A stretch of DNA of 64,000 nucleotides, taken from positions 124,001 through 188,000 of the forward strand of contig MU623377.1 of the NCBI GenBank assembly GCA_025201765.1, read 5' to 3'. The first letter of the stretch is position 1, and each line of letters starts with the position of its first letter. The notes beneath the pieces were generated by a model that was given only the letters and a program-made list of their open reading frames with translations, ran no database searches and had not been told where the DNA came from. The stretch is from Daldinia sp. FL1419. Its lineage: Eukaryota; Ascomycota; Sordariomycetes; Xylariales; Hypoxylaceae. Shown piece by piece: positions 1-12,688 of the stretch. A program made the translations under genes and the position numbers.

Positions 1-2407
1 GATGTTTCAGGAGTTATTACGTCTGATAACGGACTTCGTTTGCAACTGGTCTATTGATGTATGGGTAGTAGCTACATACAATCAGAAGCAAGCAAGCATA
101 TTTCGCCTTCTGCGCGGTTGAGTAAACCAAATTAAAGCGAGCAATACTATTAAGAGCGAAGAAGAAACAGTTTAAAGTATGAGTGTGCTCGTGTCTGGAT
201 TCGTTCGTATATGTAGGACTTTTGACAAGCATGTATACTTTGATTTACTGTTGATGGAGGTAAGCAGGTATATATACTTGATATAATGAACAATCAACTC
301 TCAGAAGCCCATTGGCTTTCTATCTCACCGTGGCGAGCAATAGATTCTAGATGATGGAATTTGACGCGCTGCTGAATATAGGAATCAGGAAAAGGGTGAC
401 TTCACGAAATAGGTAGTGAGGGTCGTCGCCTGTTCCTATATTTGTTATCCTATAGACTTTTTCGGCCCTTGAGTTAAACCCCAGTAGCCTTTAGATGATT
501 AATCGTTGGCGGAGTCTGCAGAACTGTAATCTTGTTAAGGACGGGGATAGCCTAATGCTTTTTCTGGTGGTGTATGAACCCTTTCTAGTTGTGGAAGTGA
601 GGTATACGCACACTCAGGGTAGGAGGAGGTTATGTATTCCCGTAGGTTTAAAACAAATCCTCATCAGAAATTCATCAATCCAGACGTTGCTTGGAAATGA
701 TAGAGGATAGAATATAGCTACCTCCATAAGCTGGTTCGAGAAGGAAAAAGGATGTTTTAAAAGTCCATGTTTTCCTTATGACCGGCATGGTACCATCGGA
801 CTATTAAGCAGCGCAACTAGTAATCGATATATCCCAATTGATAAGGACAATCACCTCCCTTGCGGCTGTTGGCTGGAGGCTGAATAGCACAATGGGGTGT
901 CGTGGCGAAAGATCCTGCTTTATAATGTAACTCTAGCAGGTGTAAGGTTACCAAGATAGGTAGGTATCAAAAGTCCGGCTCGCGCTCGCTGTTCCGCGAC
1001 GGAGTAGCAGATCAGACGACTTGTGTAACGATAATGTATCTCTCTGTCGATGGGCTGTGTCACGGGAACTATGGCGACGCCATACCCGAATACTCGCTTC
1101 TCTTGTATAAGCTGAGTGAGTCTCCGCGGAAAAGGGGGTAGTCAGGGGTTAATATACGTAGGTATATATATGTATATGTATAGTTATTTGATTTATGTGT
1201 AGTTAGCCTACGAAACCAGTCGATGCGCACACGCATAAGATGCATACTCTCAGCAAGAGAATGTGTTCTGTGATACTCGCGTGGCGGAGTCCCCCGAAGC
1301 CGATTCCAATGCAACACGCCGCCGCCGCCGGGACCAGCACCCGTTCTTGGCCCAGCAGATGGAAACTTCCGCGCAAACTGAGATAGGTCTAAATATACAT
1401 ATATATATATGAATGGCATTCTGGCATGCGATTATAAATTCCTACTTCGAGACAGTTACGCGGACTGAAGGTGCCGTATCGCGAGTCCCGAGGCGTATGA
1501 ACCGATATATCCACCACCCAAGCGGTTCTCCGACCAGCAAACCCGGCCGAGTAATCGGCCAACGAGAACGTCTCCCGGATGAACTCGTCCGCTCGACCGG
1601 GTTAGGGGTTTGGGTTTGTTGGCTGGCGCGTTCCGAGGGTCGCGACGCGAGAGATGTTTTGTCGGGGGTCTCATGTGTGGCGCCGCAGATATACCCTGGG
1701 GAGAGGGAGGTGGTGGAGTTGGAGGGGGATCGTGGGTATGAGTATCATCGGGGCTGATATCTATGGATAGTCATTGCTAGCAAGTGGAATAGAAATGGAG
1801 CGTGGGAACGGGATACGTTATATACGGCTTGAGCTGTATTATGGCAGAAAGGGGTACATGGAAAGGGGGAGCGGACGTATATTGTAGGACATTACAGATT
1901 AACATGTATTTGATTCGGGATCTAAGCTTAGAGCTGAGAGTCTGGTTTATGGAAACTATAAGAATCTTTGCTTGAAGGCCTAATGGACGCTGTGATGATG
2001 AAATTACGATGAGATTCCCGTCTTATAGACTTTTGACAGACCTAGATTTTCCATTAATTCATTATTAAACTCGATCCGAGGCCCAGAACATCACCGTCCT
2101 TCTTAGAGCATTAGTAATAAGTGAGAATGGATTTGACGGTCCATAGCTTGTGTTGATAAGGAGTTAATGTATGGAACATGGCACCCTGTCACGAATTCGG
2201 AAAATCAATCGTTGGCATTTGGTATATTTTTGTCATTCCTAGGCATTGCCTATGTCCATCCATGCCCTGCCGTGCACAGAAGATCGAGATCCCAGGCCGC
2301 GAAAAACCCCTAATGCAATGAGAAAAGAGCAACCGGCAGAGAACCCAGAAACACCCATCACCCCCCACGCACCGCTAACCACCATCGTCATGTCTAATTC
2401 ATTCCTT
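1..2407. other. Left-end intergenic region, no supported gene
   Basis: I see no convincing coding region here. The longest open frames (about 1069-1419 on minus, 1413-1757 on plus) have low-complexity, Arg/Gly/Pro-rich translations with no family resemblance and no splice partners. A short TATA/GTATA tract lies near 1160-1185 and another at about 1394-1411. The part from about 1270 to 1740 is richer in G+C than its surroundings, which is why open frames arise there by chance. The last few hundred bases before 2408 are the 3' flank of the L21 gene. Confidence 0.5.
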
Positions 2408-3140
2408 TTAGATGGTCGTCTCGTACGCGATGGGAGCCACCGTCTCGGGGTGGTTGTCCTTCATGGACACTGTTCGGGCCTCGCGGGGTAGGGTAGCTTG
2501 TCGCTTGACGGTGACGGTGGTGCCCTCAGCCTTGGCCTTCTTCTTGAGCTCGGCGTTCTGCTTGACGCGCTTGATGAAGTCTTCTCTTGATCGCGATCGG
2601 TTGATGTGCTCGATGCGGACGTTGATTCGCTTCTCGATGTACCGGTGCTTGACCTTCTTGTAGATGATGACACCGACGGCCGTCTTGGTCACGTTGTAGA
2701 TGACACCGGTCTTGCCGTGGTAGACCTTGTGAGGCATACTATTGTCCTCCAAGTTAGCCCCTTGTCCGTAGAGTGATCGCATCCTTGCCAAGTTTCGCAG
2801 CTTTCGCTCCTGGATTCGCTCGGATCGCCCATCTTCTTTTCTCGCAGTGGGATTTCTTTTTGCCTTACCCCTTCTGGACAGCACCATTGGCCTTGATGTC
2901 AACGATATCGCCGACCCTAACCCAATTGTTAATAATCCGGCCTATTTCGAAACATCACACAAATCGATGCGTACTTGTACTGTTGTAGGTAGGTAGAAAG
3001 GCGAATCATACCCTTCTCTCGGAAGTTTCGAGAGAAGGCATACTAATACATTTGTTAGCTATAAATTGTCCCCTTCTTATTGTGATAATTGAATCAAAAC
3101 GTACTCGAGTGCCAGCGCGGAGACCTGCGGCGTGACCCAT
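2408..3140 (-). CDS. rpl21: 60S ribosomal protein L21 (eL21)
   Basis: Structural protein of the large cytosolic ribosomal subunit. Four exons on the minus strand join in frame: 3140-3105, 3042-2975, 2916-2869 and 2738-2408, giving 160 residues, the normal length for eL21. The protein starts MGHAAGLRAGTR, continues YAFSRNFREKG, and carries the diagnostic PHKVYHGKTGVIYNVTK and VNVRIEHI-type core near residues 52-95, followed by a basic helix and the PREAR segment near the end. All three introns are short (58-130 bp) with GT..AG ends, and two lie in the first 36 codons, as is common in fungal ribosomal protein genes. It is divergently transcribed from the S9 gene across about 400 bp. A single unspliced frame over the last exon begins with an intron-encoded false N-terminus. 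Identity is secure; exact exon ends are inferred from splice consensus and family length. Confidence 0.96.
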
Positions 3141-3541
3141 CTTGCCGGTGTTGTTGTGTGGTGAGAGGAAATAATTAGAGTGTGATGGAGGTTTGATTGA
3201 TTTCTCTCACTTTGTCCGCTTCTCGAGAAATTCGCTTAGTATTTTTTTTTTCCGGGGCTTGTGAAGCGGTTGTGGACTTTTGGAAGTCGCTATCCACTCA
3301 CCTGATTAGGAAAGTTGCCGCAGATTAAGCGAGGGGTAACTTGTACCAAAAAAGGTTTAGCTCCACTCTTGCCCTACTCCATTCCACAAACCCACTTCTT
3401 TTCCCTTTCTAACTTTGTTCTATCTTTTTTTTTTCCCCATTTGCTTTCTAGTCCTTCGTGGATCTTACGACAACTTCAATTTTTCATTCCTTTCCCCCCT
3501 TCAACCTCCCACCAACCCATCAAGACAATTGAGTCGCAACA
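3141..3541. promoter_or_regulatory. Bidirectional ribosomal-protein promoter
   Basis: About 400 bp separate the start codons of the divergent L21 (-) and S9 (+) genes, so both probably share this control region. Its S9-proximal half is strongly pyrimidine-rich on the plus strand, with a long T/C run at about 3403-3450 and further CT blocks up to the S9 start. A T-run lies at 3241-3250. CT-rich leaders are common in highly expressed fungal genes. No specific factor site is assigned. Confidence 0.6.
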
Positions 3542-4296
3542 ATGGCGCCGTTGTCTTACTCCAAGACCGCAAAGGTCCCCCGTCGCCCTTTCGAGGCCGC
3601 CCGTCTGTCAGTAATCACCGGCCACTGAGCTAGAGCTTGTCTCGGCTTAAGTCGATTGTGAACGAGAAAACTGACATGGTCGCCATAGTGATTCCGAGTT
3701 GAAGCTCGTTGGAGAATACGGTCTACGAAACAAGCGTGAGGTTTGGCGTGTCCAGCTCACCCTTTCCAAGATTCGTCGTGCTGCCCGGTAGGTTTATCTC
3801 ATCCCGCCGACGTGCGCATTTCCGAATGTGCATGTATATGTTAGATGTCAAGTTGCAAAGGCTAATGCGAATCCAATTTTTCAGTCAGCTTCTTACCCTC
3901 GACGAGAAGGACCCCAAGCGTCTCTTCGAAGGCAATGCCCTCATTCGCCGTCTCGTCCGTGTCGGTGTGCTCGACGAGTCCCGCATGAAGCTCGATTACG
4001 TTCTTGCCCTTAAGGTCGAAGATTTCTTGGAGCGCCGCCTACAGACCTGTGTCTACAAGCTTGGTCTTGCCAAGTCTATCCACCACGCTCGTGTCCTCAT
4101 CCGCCAGCGCCACATCCGTGTCGGCAAGCAGATCGTCAACGTCCCCTCTTTCATCGTCCGTCTCGACTCCCAGAAGCACATTGACTTCTCCTTGACCTCG
4201 CCGTTCGGTGGCGGGCGTCCCGGCCGTGTCCGGAGAAAGAAGGCCAAGGCCGCCGAGAAGAAGGATGACGGCGAGGAGGAGGAAGAGGAAGAGTAA
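3542..4296 (+). CDS. rps9: 40S ribosomal protein S9 (uS4)
   Basis: Small-subunit ribosomal protein of the S4 family, needed early in 40S assembly and for decoding fidelity. Three exons join in frame: 3542-3606, 3689-3787 and 3885-4296, giving 191 residues, the expected length. The N-terminus is MAPLSYSKTAKVPRRPFEAAR. The S4 RNA-binding domain covers roughly residues 107-160, with the typical RRLQTCVYKLGLAKSIHHAR and RQRHIRVGKQIVNVPSF segments. The tail is basic and then ends in a Glu run. The first donor is GTCAGT rather than GTAAGT: splicing at the nearby GTAATC would create a stop, so GTCAGT is preferred. The annotated start is followed directly by family sequence. It is convergent with SLU7 and divergent from L21; in many sordariomycetes these genes travel with the MAT locus. 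Confidence 0.96.
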
Positions 4297-4525
4297 ATGC
4301 ATCGCTCGCCATGAATGCACGTGGTTGATTTGCCGGTGGGGAAAACGGATTACATTATGGGCGTATGAAATTACCTGTTTTAAGGTCATACCTCCAGGCG
4401 TTAGGCCAGGGGAAACGGAATGCATGAAAGAACTTTCACGACCGTTTGATAAATCAATGCTCTATGTGATCCTACTGCTTCGACTCTTCACTGTATTAAT
4501 AATGCTTAAGTGATATATGTAAATG

Positions 4526-5941
4526 CTACCGAATTAATTCGTCGTTTCCCAAGAACTTGGCCATGGGATCGTCCGCTGCCGTCCGTTTCCGACGATACTC
4601 GTCTAATTCGGCTTCTGAAATGCCCCCCATCATCTCCTCCACCGTGCGCTTCTTACTTGCTTGCTGTGCCGGTTCGGCTTCCTCCGTCTCCTTTTCCTCT
4701 TCTTCCTCTTGTGCAGGTGCTTCCTCGATTAAATCGGCACCCGTCCTTTGCTTCTCAGCTGCCTCCCAAGCCTTTTTACCGTCCTCACCCGTGCAGTAGC
4801 TGTTCTTAATAAAAGAGTGACAGCAAGCGTAGCCCCATTTGAAATTGGACCACCAACTGCCCCATACCGAAGTATGGTTGTTCACGTGGACGTCCTCCGC
4901 ATACTTGGACTTGGCCGATAGCCTCGGGGCTCCCTTGATTAGCCCCGACTCGTCGTACTCCATAAACTGCTCCGACTCCGTGACTGCGGCGTCGCGTAGG
5001 GCTGCGGGGATCACGTGCTGGTCGCCGCCGTACTTGTCCTGGAGGGCCTTGATTTTCTCGGCGCGTTTCCGCTCGGCTTCCTCCCGCTCCTTCTTGCGGT
5101 AGAACTCACCCGCGGTCGGGTTCGCTTGTAAGTGCTGACTCGTGTCGCCGCTCTTCTCCTGCTTCTCCCACGCGTACTTTTGCGCCTTTTCGAACTCCGC
5201 GGCGTCCCCCGAGGCTCGCAGGTACCCTTCTTCGGCGAAGAGCTGCGCGGCCTTGTCGACGGTGGCGCCGGCGTCGACCATGGTGCGCGTCTTGGGGTCG
5301 TATTTGGCGGACTCGAGGTCGAGGTTTAGGAGGTACTTGGCGGTGTCTTCTCGTATGCGGAGTTGCCGCGTCGCGGTGCTCTGGTGTCGGCCCATGTCTG
5401 ATTCTTCGGCGTATTTCTCGCCCGTGTCCTTGCCGTCTTCCTCCCCGTCGCCGTCTTCCTTTTTATCCCCAGATAGTTGGCTCCGTAGCTCGTCCATGTG
5501 GTTGTACCGCTCTACTACCCGACGGTACTCCTTGGGATCGTAGCCGTTCCACCTGTCTCGCTTGGCGTCCCAGCCGAGCTCGACGTCCTGGATCACCTCG
5601 TCGGCCTGGATATCCTTGCCGGTCCACTTGGCGCCCTTCGCGCGCGGCCGGCTGAGGCAGTCCTTAGCCTTGTGCGTCATGGCGCCGCAGTTCTCGCACG
5701 CGCCCTTGCGGTACTTGGTGGCTGCGGGTCCGAGTTTCTTCCCGCGGTCGTACCATTTCGACTGGTCGTCTTTGGTCTTGTGTAATCGCTGATGCTCGAG
5801 GTAGTCGGTTGCGTCGCCTTCCTCGCCCGCGTAGAAGGGCCGCTTACTGATGAAGGACGGGATGTAGATGTTTTCCTCTTTCGAAGCGGCCGATGCCTTG
5901 GAGTCGTTGCGCCGCGACGGCGGTGGCGGTGGAGGAGGCAT
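4526..5941 (-). CDS. SLU7: Pre-mRNA splicing factor SLU7
   Basis: Second-step splicing factor that acts in the spliceosome when the 3' splice site is chosen. Single uninterrupted frame of 471 residues with no sign of an intron. After a Pro-rich start (MPPPPPPPS) and a conserved NIYIPSFISKRPFY block come residues 82-95, a CCHC zinc knuckle (C82, C85, H90, C95, spacing CX2CX4HX4C). This is followed by the DVELGWDAKRDRWNGYDP motif typical of Slu7. The central part has the LRIREDTAKYLLNLD and conserved HLQANPT-type segments, then the WGSWW and YACCHSFIKNSYCTG blocks. The tail is acidic, then carries the EEMMGGISEAELDEYRRKR motif. The length is normal. Its stop lies about 230 bp from the convergent S9 stop. 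It shares a 595 bp intergenic region with REV3. Identity is secure. Confidence 0.95.
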   Translation of the reverse strand: MPPPPPPPSRRNDSKASAASKEENIYIPSFISKRPFYAGEEGDATDYLEHQRLHKTKDDQSKWYDRGKKLGPAATKYRKGACENCGAMTHKAKDCLSRPRAKGAKWTGKDIQADEVIQDVELGWDAKRDRWNGYDPKEYRRVVERYNHMDELRSQLSGDKKEDGDGEEDGKDTGEKYAEESDMGRHQSTATRQLRIREDTAKYLLNLDLESAKYDPKTRTMVDAGATVDKAAQLFAEEGYLRASGDAAEFEKAQKYAWEKQEKSGDTSQHLQANPTAGEFYRKKEREEAERKRAEKIKALQDKYGGDQHVIPAALRDAAVTESEQFMEYDESGLIKGAPRLSAKSKYAEDVHVNNHTSVWGSWWSNFKWGYACCHSFIKNSYCTGEDGKKAWEAAEKQRTGADLIEEAPAQEEEEEKETEEAEPAQQASKKRTVEEMMGGISEAELDEYRRKRTAADDPMAKFLGNDELIR

Positions 5942-6536
5942 GCTGATTGTGTCTTTTTGTGGACGGTAATATGGGCGGTAACTCGGAAAACTAGAAGCCT
6001 CTCAGCAGACGAAAGATTTGTCGTTGAAGTCTATTAAACTAGGTTATTTTTGGGCATGCTCCAGATTCATATGGAGTCTAATCAAGGATAAGATTCGATA
6101 ACATAATCTTTGTAGTTATTGTATCTAGGTTCGTATTGAAATTGTGGCTAGAACAAAGATTTAACCTAAAGATGTGGCTGGATTTGCGGGGCGAATATCG
6201 AGGTTGAACTCCCGTTAAATACAAGTGTCATGTAAGTGCGCTGGTGTGGTAGAGATATGTATCAACCGGGTGCCTAACATCAGTTCTACGACACCTGACA
6301 ACGCGTCGCGGGCTAAAACCAACCGATTCAATTAACGCGTCTTGCGTCGATGGGGACTTCGCGCTTTAAATATTTAATAACTAACCTACCTATTTAAACT
6401 AAACACGGAATTGATTTCCGGCGACCTTTTCCGGTGCGTTATTCACGAGCTCTTGCTAATTTTATACCTAATGCGCTTTGGATTCTTCACGTATCCTTAG
6501 ATTGCGCCGACGCTATGACGTACAGCACAAATCGCC
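5942..6536. promoter_or_regulatory. SLU7 / REV3 divergent intergenic region
   Basis: About 595 bp between two divergent start codons, so it must hold both promoters. An A+T-rich stretch at about 6363-6405 (TTTAAATATTTAATAA-like) could be the core promoter or transcription start zone of REV3. I see no open frame of note and no repeat, and no specific binding site is assigned. Confidence 0.45.
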
Positions 6537-9500
6537 ATGGACGTCTTCCGCGTGCGGCTGAACTGCATAGACCATTATCAGGCTATCCCTACGATATATG
6601 ATCCTCAGCTTCGCAATGATGTTCATCCGTCTCAATTGAATATGGAACCAAGAGTTCCGGTTATCAGAGTCTTTGGGTCGACCGAAACAGGTCAGAAAGT
6701 ATGCGCGCATATTCATGGCGCATTCCCGTATTTATATATCGAGTATAATGGAAGTTTGCTTCCCGACGACGGTAAGGGGCACGAGATTCCTGTGAAGTCA
6801 CGGTTCTAATTTCGGTATACTAGTGGGCGCTTACATATATCGCCTTCATCTTTCGATTGACCACGCTTTGGCTGTGAGTTACCGCCGAAATGCGTATGAC
6901 AAAAAGAGCAAATATGTCGCCAGGATAACCCTTGTCAAGGGGATCCCCTTCTACGGGTTCCACGTCGGATACCGGTTCTATCTTAAGATCTATATGCTTA
7001 ATCCCCAAGTGATGACACGGCTCATCGAACTGCTTCAGCAGGGTGTCATTATGAAGCGAAAATTTCAGCCCTTTGAAGCACATTTGCAGTATTTGCTGCA
7101 ATTCATGACCGACTATAACCTCTACGGGTGCGGCTATATCGAATCCCAAAAGACGTATTTCAGGGCTCCAGTACCCAGCTACGAGGATGACTTGGAACTG
7201 CCGCATCTATGGCATAGTCAGTCAGTCTCTAGGAAATTTATCACCGAGGACCCGGATCTCCCTCGCGCTAGTCATTGCTCGATCGAAGTCGATATATGCG
7301 TCCAAGACATCCTTAACCGACATGAAATCAAGGAAAGGCAGCTTCATCATAATTTCGTTGAAAAAAGGTGCCCTCTTTCTCCCGATATGAAGCTTGTGCA
7401 CAGTATGGCAGGGCTGTGGAAGGACGAGACGAAACGTCGTAAAAGAAAGATGCTCGGCCGAACACCGGGGAGTAGCCCATTTCCCCCCGAAGCTTTGGTT
7501 TCCATGTCTGCAGACCCACGTCATTCACAACCCTCCGGGTGGGTTCACGAAGAAGAATTCAAGGAGCAGATCCAAGGGCTCATAGAGCAAGAACACGAGC
7601 AGAGCGATGGTAAAAAGGTCACTTTCGATACCTTTGTAAGGGATATACCCTTAAGCTCTACTGTGAAAACTTTACTACAATCAGTTGAAGATCTCTATCC
7701 TGACAACCTAGACTCCGTGCTTGGTGTAACAAGCCAAAGGTTCGAAAATGACGAGAATCCTACTAGCAGTATCATTGTGGATGACAAGCGTATTCTAGAT
7801 ATTGGGATAGATGACGGTGTTTTCCCAGGTGACTCAGACCAGGAAACATCACCTGGTCTTAACCCCTTGAGGACTAAGGATCCTAATATCAGGAAACTGA
7901 GCAAAAGGGATCCAGCAAAGGCAGGCAAGTCGCCGTATCGAGATAATCGGCCCAATCCTCTCAAGCCGGTAAGCTCGAGTGCCGATTCAGAAAAGGAGAA
8001 TCAGCCTGAACTACTCATAAATGGTATTTATGTAAGTTGTTTACGTACCAAGAATCGACAACATATCCCAATCCCCGAAAGTCTACTAGACGTTGCAAGA
8101 GAACAAGGAATGGTGAGCAAAGCTCTTCACGATATGCAATATCACCTACCTAAGCGGATCGCAAAACGTGCACATTCACCTTTTCAGGAAGAAAAAGAAG
8201 TAAAACATCGTCGTGTAGAATTTGCTCTCTCCCCGGATGTAAATAAGACGAGCGTTGCAGAGAAGCCAACAGCTGATCTAAGAGCTCCAAATAGACGAGA
8301 GGCGCCTGTGACCTCTACGCAGAACACACAGTCGAAATTCAAGAGAGACCCCAAAGGATCTGGAAATCGCGTACTCAATTTCCCAGTCGTCAAAAACCCC
8401 AACGACCCGAGCACAATATTGCGATTGAGTCAACAAACAGGCTCTCAGAAAAGCGAAAATGGAGAGCTCGAGAAGCACGTTAGGTTTAGCTCGTGGATGC
8501 CGACAGAGGATGCTGCTCAAAGCTCTATTTTCCATACGGGAAAATCAGAGTCTGATAGTTCTGCACCAGAGAGTACGAAGGAAAAGGATTTTGGGAAACT
8601 TATCGATATTGGCTGTATCCCTCGGCCACAGGCGCATTTCGTCATACTCGGCCAATCCCCGCCCTCGGTAGAAGAGGTTCTGTCTACTATGGATTCTCTA
8701 GATCGTCCTAGCGTTATATACCAAGATGCTTTCTACAGCAACGAAAAAGATGTGCCGCAGAGAGTCCGGGAGTACGCTGGTCAGGAATTCCGTCTTGAGG
8801 GAAATACTCTGCCGTATCTCCCGGACTTTGACCCAACAGGAGAATCGCCGGCGAACTTCGGTATGAAACTAGATACACCTTACGATGCTGAAAAGGGTGA
8901 GCAGGTTTACAAAGAGCTCCGTCGGGAATGCACACTTAGGAGCTGGGAAATCGCAGAGCCTCCGCCCAGTTTTGACGAAATACAGACTTGGTGGGCAAAA
9001 ACCGAAGAAGCGGCAAGCAACTCGCAAGAGCCCCTAATCAAACTTCGCGATCCGGAGCTCAAACCGTATCTATCACAAATCGACGGGCCTACTCCGAGAA
9101 ATAAACACAACTTTAAGTATTCGCAAAAAAAGAAGTCTACGAGTGTCCAACACGAAGCCCAGTACATGAGCACGATGAGCTTAGAGATACACGTCAATAC
9201 CAGGGGCAAGCTTTTCCCAAATCCGGAAGAGGATGAGGTTCAATGTATTTTCTGGTGTTCCAAATCAGACGAGAACTTCGCGACTGGCGACAATGCTTCA
9301 CAATCGATACGATCTGGCATCATTGTTCTCTCCGAGGACGGGTCTCTGACCCGAAGAATACAGAAGCAAACTCCAAATTCTACTGAGATCATTGAGGAAT
9401 CATCAGAACTCGACTTGATGGTGAGGATGGTTGAGATCGTTCGAACGCACGACCCAGATATCCTTACCGGGTACGAAGTCCATGGCAGTTCATGGGGATA

Positions 9501-11715
9501 CTTGATCGAGCGAGCGAGATTCAAATACGATTATAATCTATGCGATGAGTTCTCGCGGATGAAGAATCAGTCGTTCGGACGGTTTGGGAAAGAGTCGGAT
9601 CGATGGGGCTTCAATACTACTTCGACCATTCGGGTTACGGGTAGACATATGATCAACATCTGGCGTGCCATGCGATCGGAGCTAAATCTCCTTCAGTATA
9701 CGATGGAAAATGTCGTTTGGCATTTGCTGCATCGACGAATTCCGCATTATCCCTGGCAGACTTTAACGGAATGGTACGTTGGAGGGAGGCATCGTGACCT
9801 TAGCAAGCTCCTCCGATACTATTTAACCCGAACAAAGCTCGATATCGAGATTCTTGAAGCGAATGAGCTAGTTCCGCGTACAAGCGAGCAGGCACGACTT
9901 TTAGGTGTGGACTTCTTTTCCGTCTTTTCTCGTGGATCTCAGTTCAAGGTAGAGTCGATCATGTTCAGAATTGCGAAACCAGAAAACTTCATATTGGTTT
10001 CGCCCGACAGGAAACAAGTCGGCAGTCAGAATGCGCTCGAATGTCTTCCTCTTGTCATGGAACCTCAAAGCGCATTTTATAACAGCCCATTGATTGTCCT
10101 CGACTTCCAGAGTCTTTACCCTAGTGTCATGATCGCATACAACTACTGCTATTCAACCTTTCTCGGCCGTATCGTCAACTGGCGCGGCACGAATAAGATG
10201 GGGTTTACGGACTATCAGCGGCAACAGGGGCTCTTAGAGTTGCTGAAAGATCATATCAACATATCTCCGAACGGCATGATGTACTGTAAAGCGGAGGTTA
10301 GAAAGTCTTTATTAGCGAAAATGTTGACAGAGATTTTAGAAACACGAGTGATGGTGAAGAGCGGTATGAAGCAAGACAAGGATGACAAGACCTTGCAAAA
10401 GCTCCTCAACAATAGACAACTTGCTCTAAAATTACTTGCAAACGTCACGTATGGGTATACTTCAGCATCGTTTTCGGGTCGCATGCCATGCTCCGAGATT
10501 GCGGATAGCATCGTACAAACCGGGCGTGAGACTCTTGAAAGAGCAATAGCCCTGATACACTCAGTAGAGAAGTGGAAAGCAGAAGTCGTCTATGGCGATA
10601 CTGATAGTTTGTTTATCTATCTACCAGGCAGAACCAAGGATCAAGCGTTTGACATTGGCAACGAGATCGCCAAGGCGGTTACGGACATGAATCCCCGACC
10701 GATCAAGCTAAAATTTGAGAAAGTCTATCACCCGTGTGTTCTGCTTGCAAAGAAGCGCTACGTCGGCTACAAGTACGAGAGCAAGGACCAAGTCAAGCCC
10801 GACTTTGATGCGAAGGGTATTGAAACAGTCAGAAGAGACGGAACACCTGCCGAACAGATGATAGAGGAAAAGGCACTCAAGATTCTCTTTGAAACAGCAG
10901 ATCTTAGCCAAGTTAAGTCCTACTTCCAGAAACAATGCGAAAAGATCATGCGCGGGGCTGTGTCGATACAAGACTTCTGCTTTGCGAGGGAAGTTAAGCT
11001 GGGCACCTACAGTGATAAGGGTCTACCTCCCGCAGGCGCCTTGATTAGTACGAGGAAAATGCTCGAAGATGCGAGGGCGGAGCCTCAATATGGTGAACGG
11101 GTACCTTATGTCGTTATTTCGGGAGCCCCTGGAGCACGTCTCATCGACCGCTGCGTGGCTCCCGAGGATCTGTTGACCAGCTCATATCTTCAGCTGGATT
11201 CGGAATACTACATTTCAAAGAACTTGATACCGCCATTAGAGCGCATCTTCAACCTCGTCGGGGCCAACGTGCGGCAATGGTATGACGAGATGCCCAAGGT
11301 ACAGCGGATTCGGCGCGTGGATCCGACTACATACGGCAGCAAGAAGAATGCGTCCGCCAAAAAGACTCTAGAATCGTACATGAAAGCCGCCGCGTGTCTA
11401 GTCTGCAGCGCCAAGGTCAAGACTGAGGGTTACTCGGTATGCACAAGATGCCGGCGCAACGCACCGGCCTCGCTACTGAAGCTGCAAGCGCAACTTAATC
11501 GCGAAGAAAGGAAACTAACGGACGTGACGAAGATATGTCAAAGCTGCTCAGGGCTTGCGCCGCTAGATAGCGTGCCGTGCGACAGCAAGGACTGCCCGGT
11601 TTTTTATACCAGGATGAAACAGGCCGCACGACATAGGGCGGAGAAGAGCGTCATAGAGCCAGCCATTAAGCAGCTCTTGGAGAGTGAGGTCGAGACGGAG
11701 GAGTTGGGTTGGTAG
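6537..11715 (+). CDS. REV3: DNA polymerase zeta catalytic subunit REV3
   Basis: Catalytic subunit of translesion polymerase zeta (family B), which extends from mismatched or lesion-containing primer ends and drives most induced mutagenesis. Two exons, 6537-6771 and 6824-11715, join in phase 1 and encode 1708 residues. The N-terminal part (FRVRLNCIDHYQAIP, RVPVIRVFGST) is the conserved Rev3 start. A long, poorly conserved Ser/Lys-rich middle follows. The polymerase core is clear: motif A DFQSLYPSVMIAYN near residue 1172, the NVTYGYTSASFSGRMPC region near 1285, and motif C YGDTDS at about 1335. The C-terminus has two Cys clusters, CysA from about 1603 and CysB from about 1650. The latter is expected to bind the [4Fe-4S] cluster and the accessory subunits. 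The exonuclease region lacks an obvious catalytic DxE, as expected for Rev3. No internal stop or frameshift is seen. Confidence 0.96.
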
Positions 11716-12688
11716 TGATGGGAAGGGGGGGCGCATGATACGCTACGCTATGACTTTGGAATGGTCCGAACGAGATGATTCGAGTTGTATACTACTTTGA
11801 TTGGGATACTTGATGCATTATACGGCGTTTAGCATAGGGGTGCGACGAGAGGGCTTTTGAGGTTGCACGTTGACTTTGAAGAGTATAAGGGGTCTTTTTT
11901 ATTAGAACCTGAATGTTAACTTTTTATTTTTATTTTTATTTTTATTTTTATTTTCGAACTTTGATTCCATCTGATGTTAAGCATAATATTCTAACCTAGA
12001 ATCAAATAGTTGCTGCTTTAATGTACCAAGTTCTTGCATTTACACCGATGTTGCGGATATGTACAGGCAGGTGATAATTAATAGGTAAGACGTTCAAATA
12101 TCAGCTGTACAATACCCAAAGCCACAGGTGGTTATCTACATAGTAAAGACTGCCCCGCGAACCTACAAAAGCCCCACGTGGCTACTTCCGCTGAAAGTTC
12201 AGCCTGTGACGTCCCAACAATCAAAGGCGATCGAAGGCTATTGGACCGCCTAGACCCGTTATTAGCCTTTCCACTGTTCCCACTTGCATGCAATAGGTAC
12301 CTATGTACGTACATACATCCTTCCTAGCTCCATGGAAGCTGGCGCGAGCATCTAAGCTCAATTTAAGGTGGCCTTATCGTCGTTTTATCCAGCCTACCAT
12401 TTTACCTGCTCAGACCTTGTTCTAGGTACCTTTCGTAAGCTTTCCTCCTTCTCTTTACTTACATCCTATGTTTATTCCACACATGTAATCAATAATTCTA
12501 CCTTTTCTCAACTTCGTATCTCTCTCGAAAAGAAGAAGAATAATAATAATAATAAAGAAAAGAAGAAGGCCCAAAAGGAAATATAAAATATAAAATTAAA
12601 TCAATCGGTCATCCATGGTCTACGAAATTCGGCCGCCGCAAAGGTTAGCAGATCCGCACTTTGCTGGCTGTTGTTGTAAACCGGAGAT
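11716..12688. other. REV3-NVJ2 intergenic region with A/T repeat
   Basis: About 970 bp holding the REV3 3' flank and the NVJ2 promoter and leader. A perfect tandem of TTTTTA units occupies about 11921-11954. Near the NVJ2 start there is a T/C-rich leader (about 12420-12520) and then an A-rich AAT/GAA stretch (12530-12590). Small frames here have no support; a 72-codon one at 12368-12586 would be an upstream reading frame if transcription starts before it. Confidence 0.5.

Noticed and set aside
1413..1757. 114-codon plus-strand frame with overlapping 72-codon minus frame
   Set aside because: Low-complexity Arg/Gly-rich translation in a G+C-rich patch, with no family match or splice context; probably chance.
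3709..4296. 195-codon frame over the S9 gene beginning MENTVYETSVRFG
   Set aside because: Its first part reads intron and out-of-frame exon sequence; the spliced S9 model explains the conserved region fully.
4039..4425. 128-codon minus-strand frame opposite S9
   Set aside because: Antisense shadow of a highly biased ribosomal protein gene.
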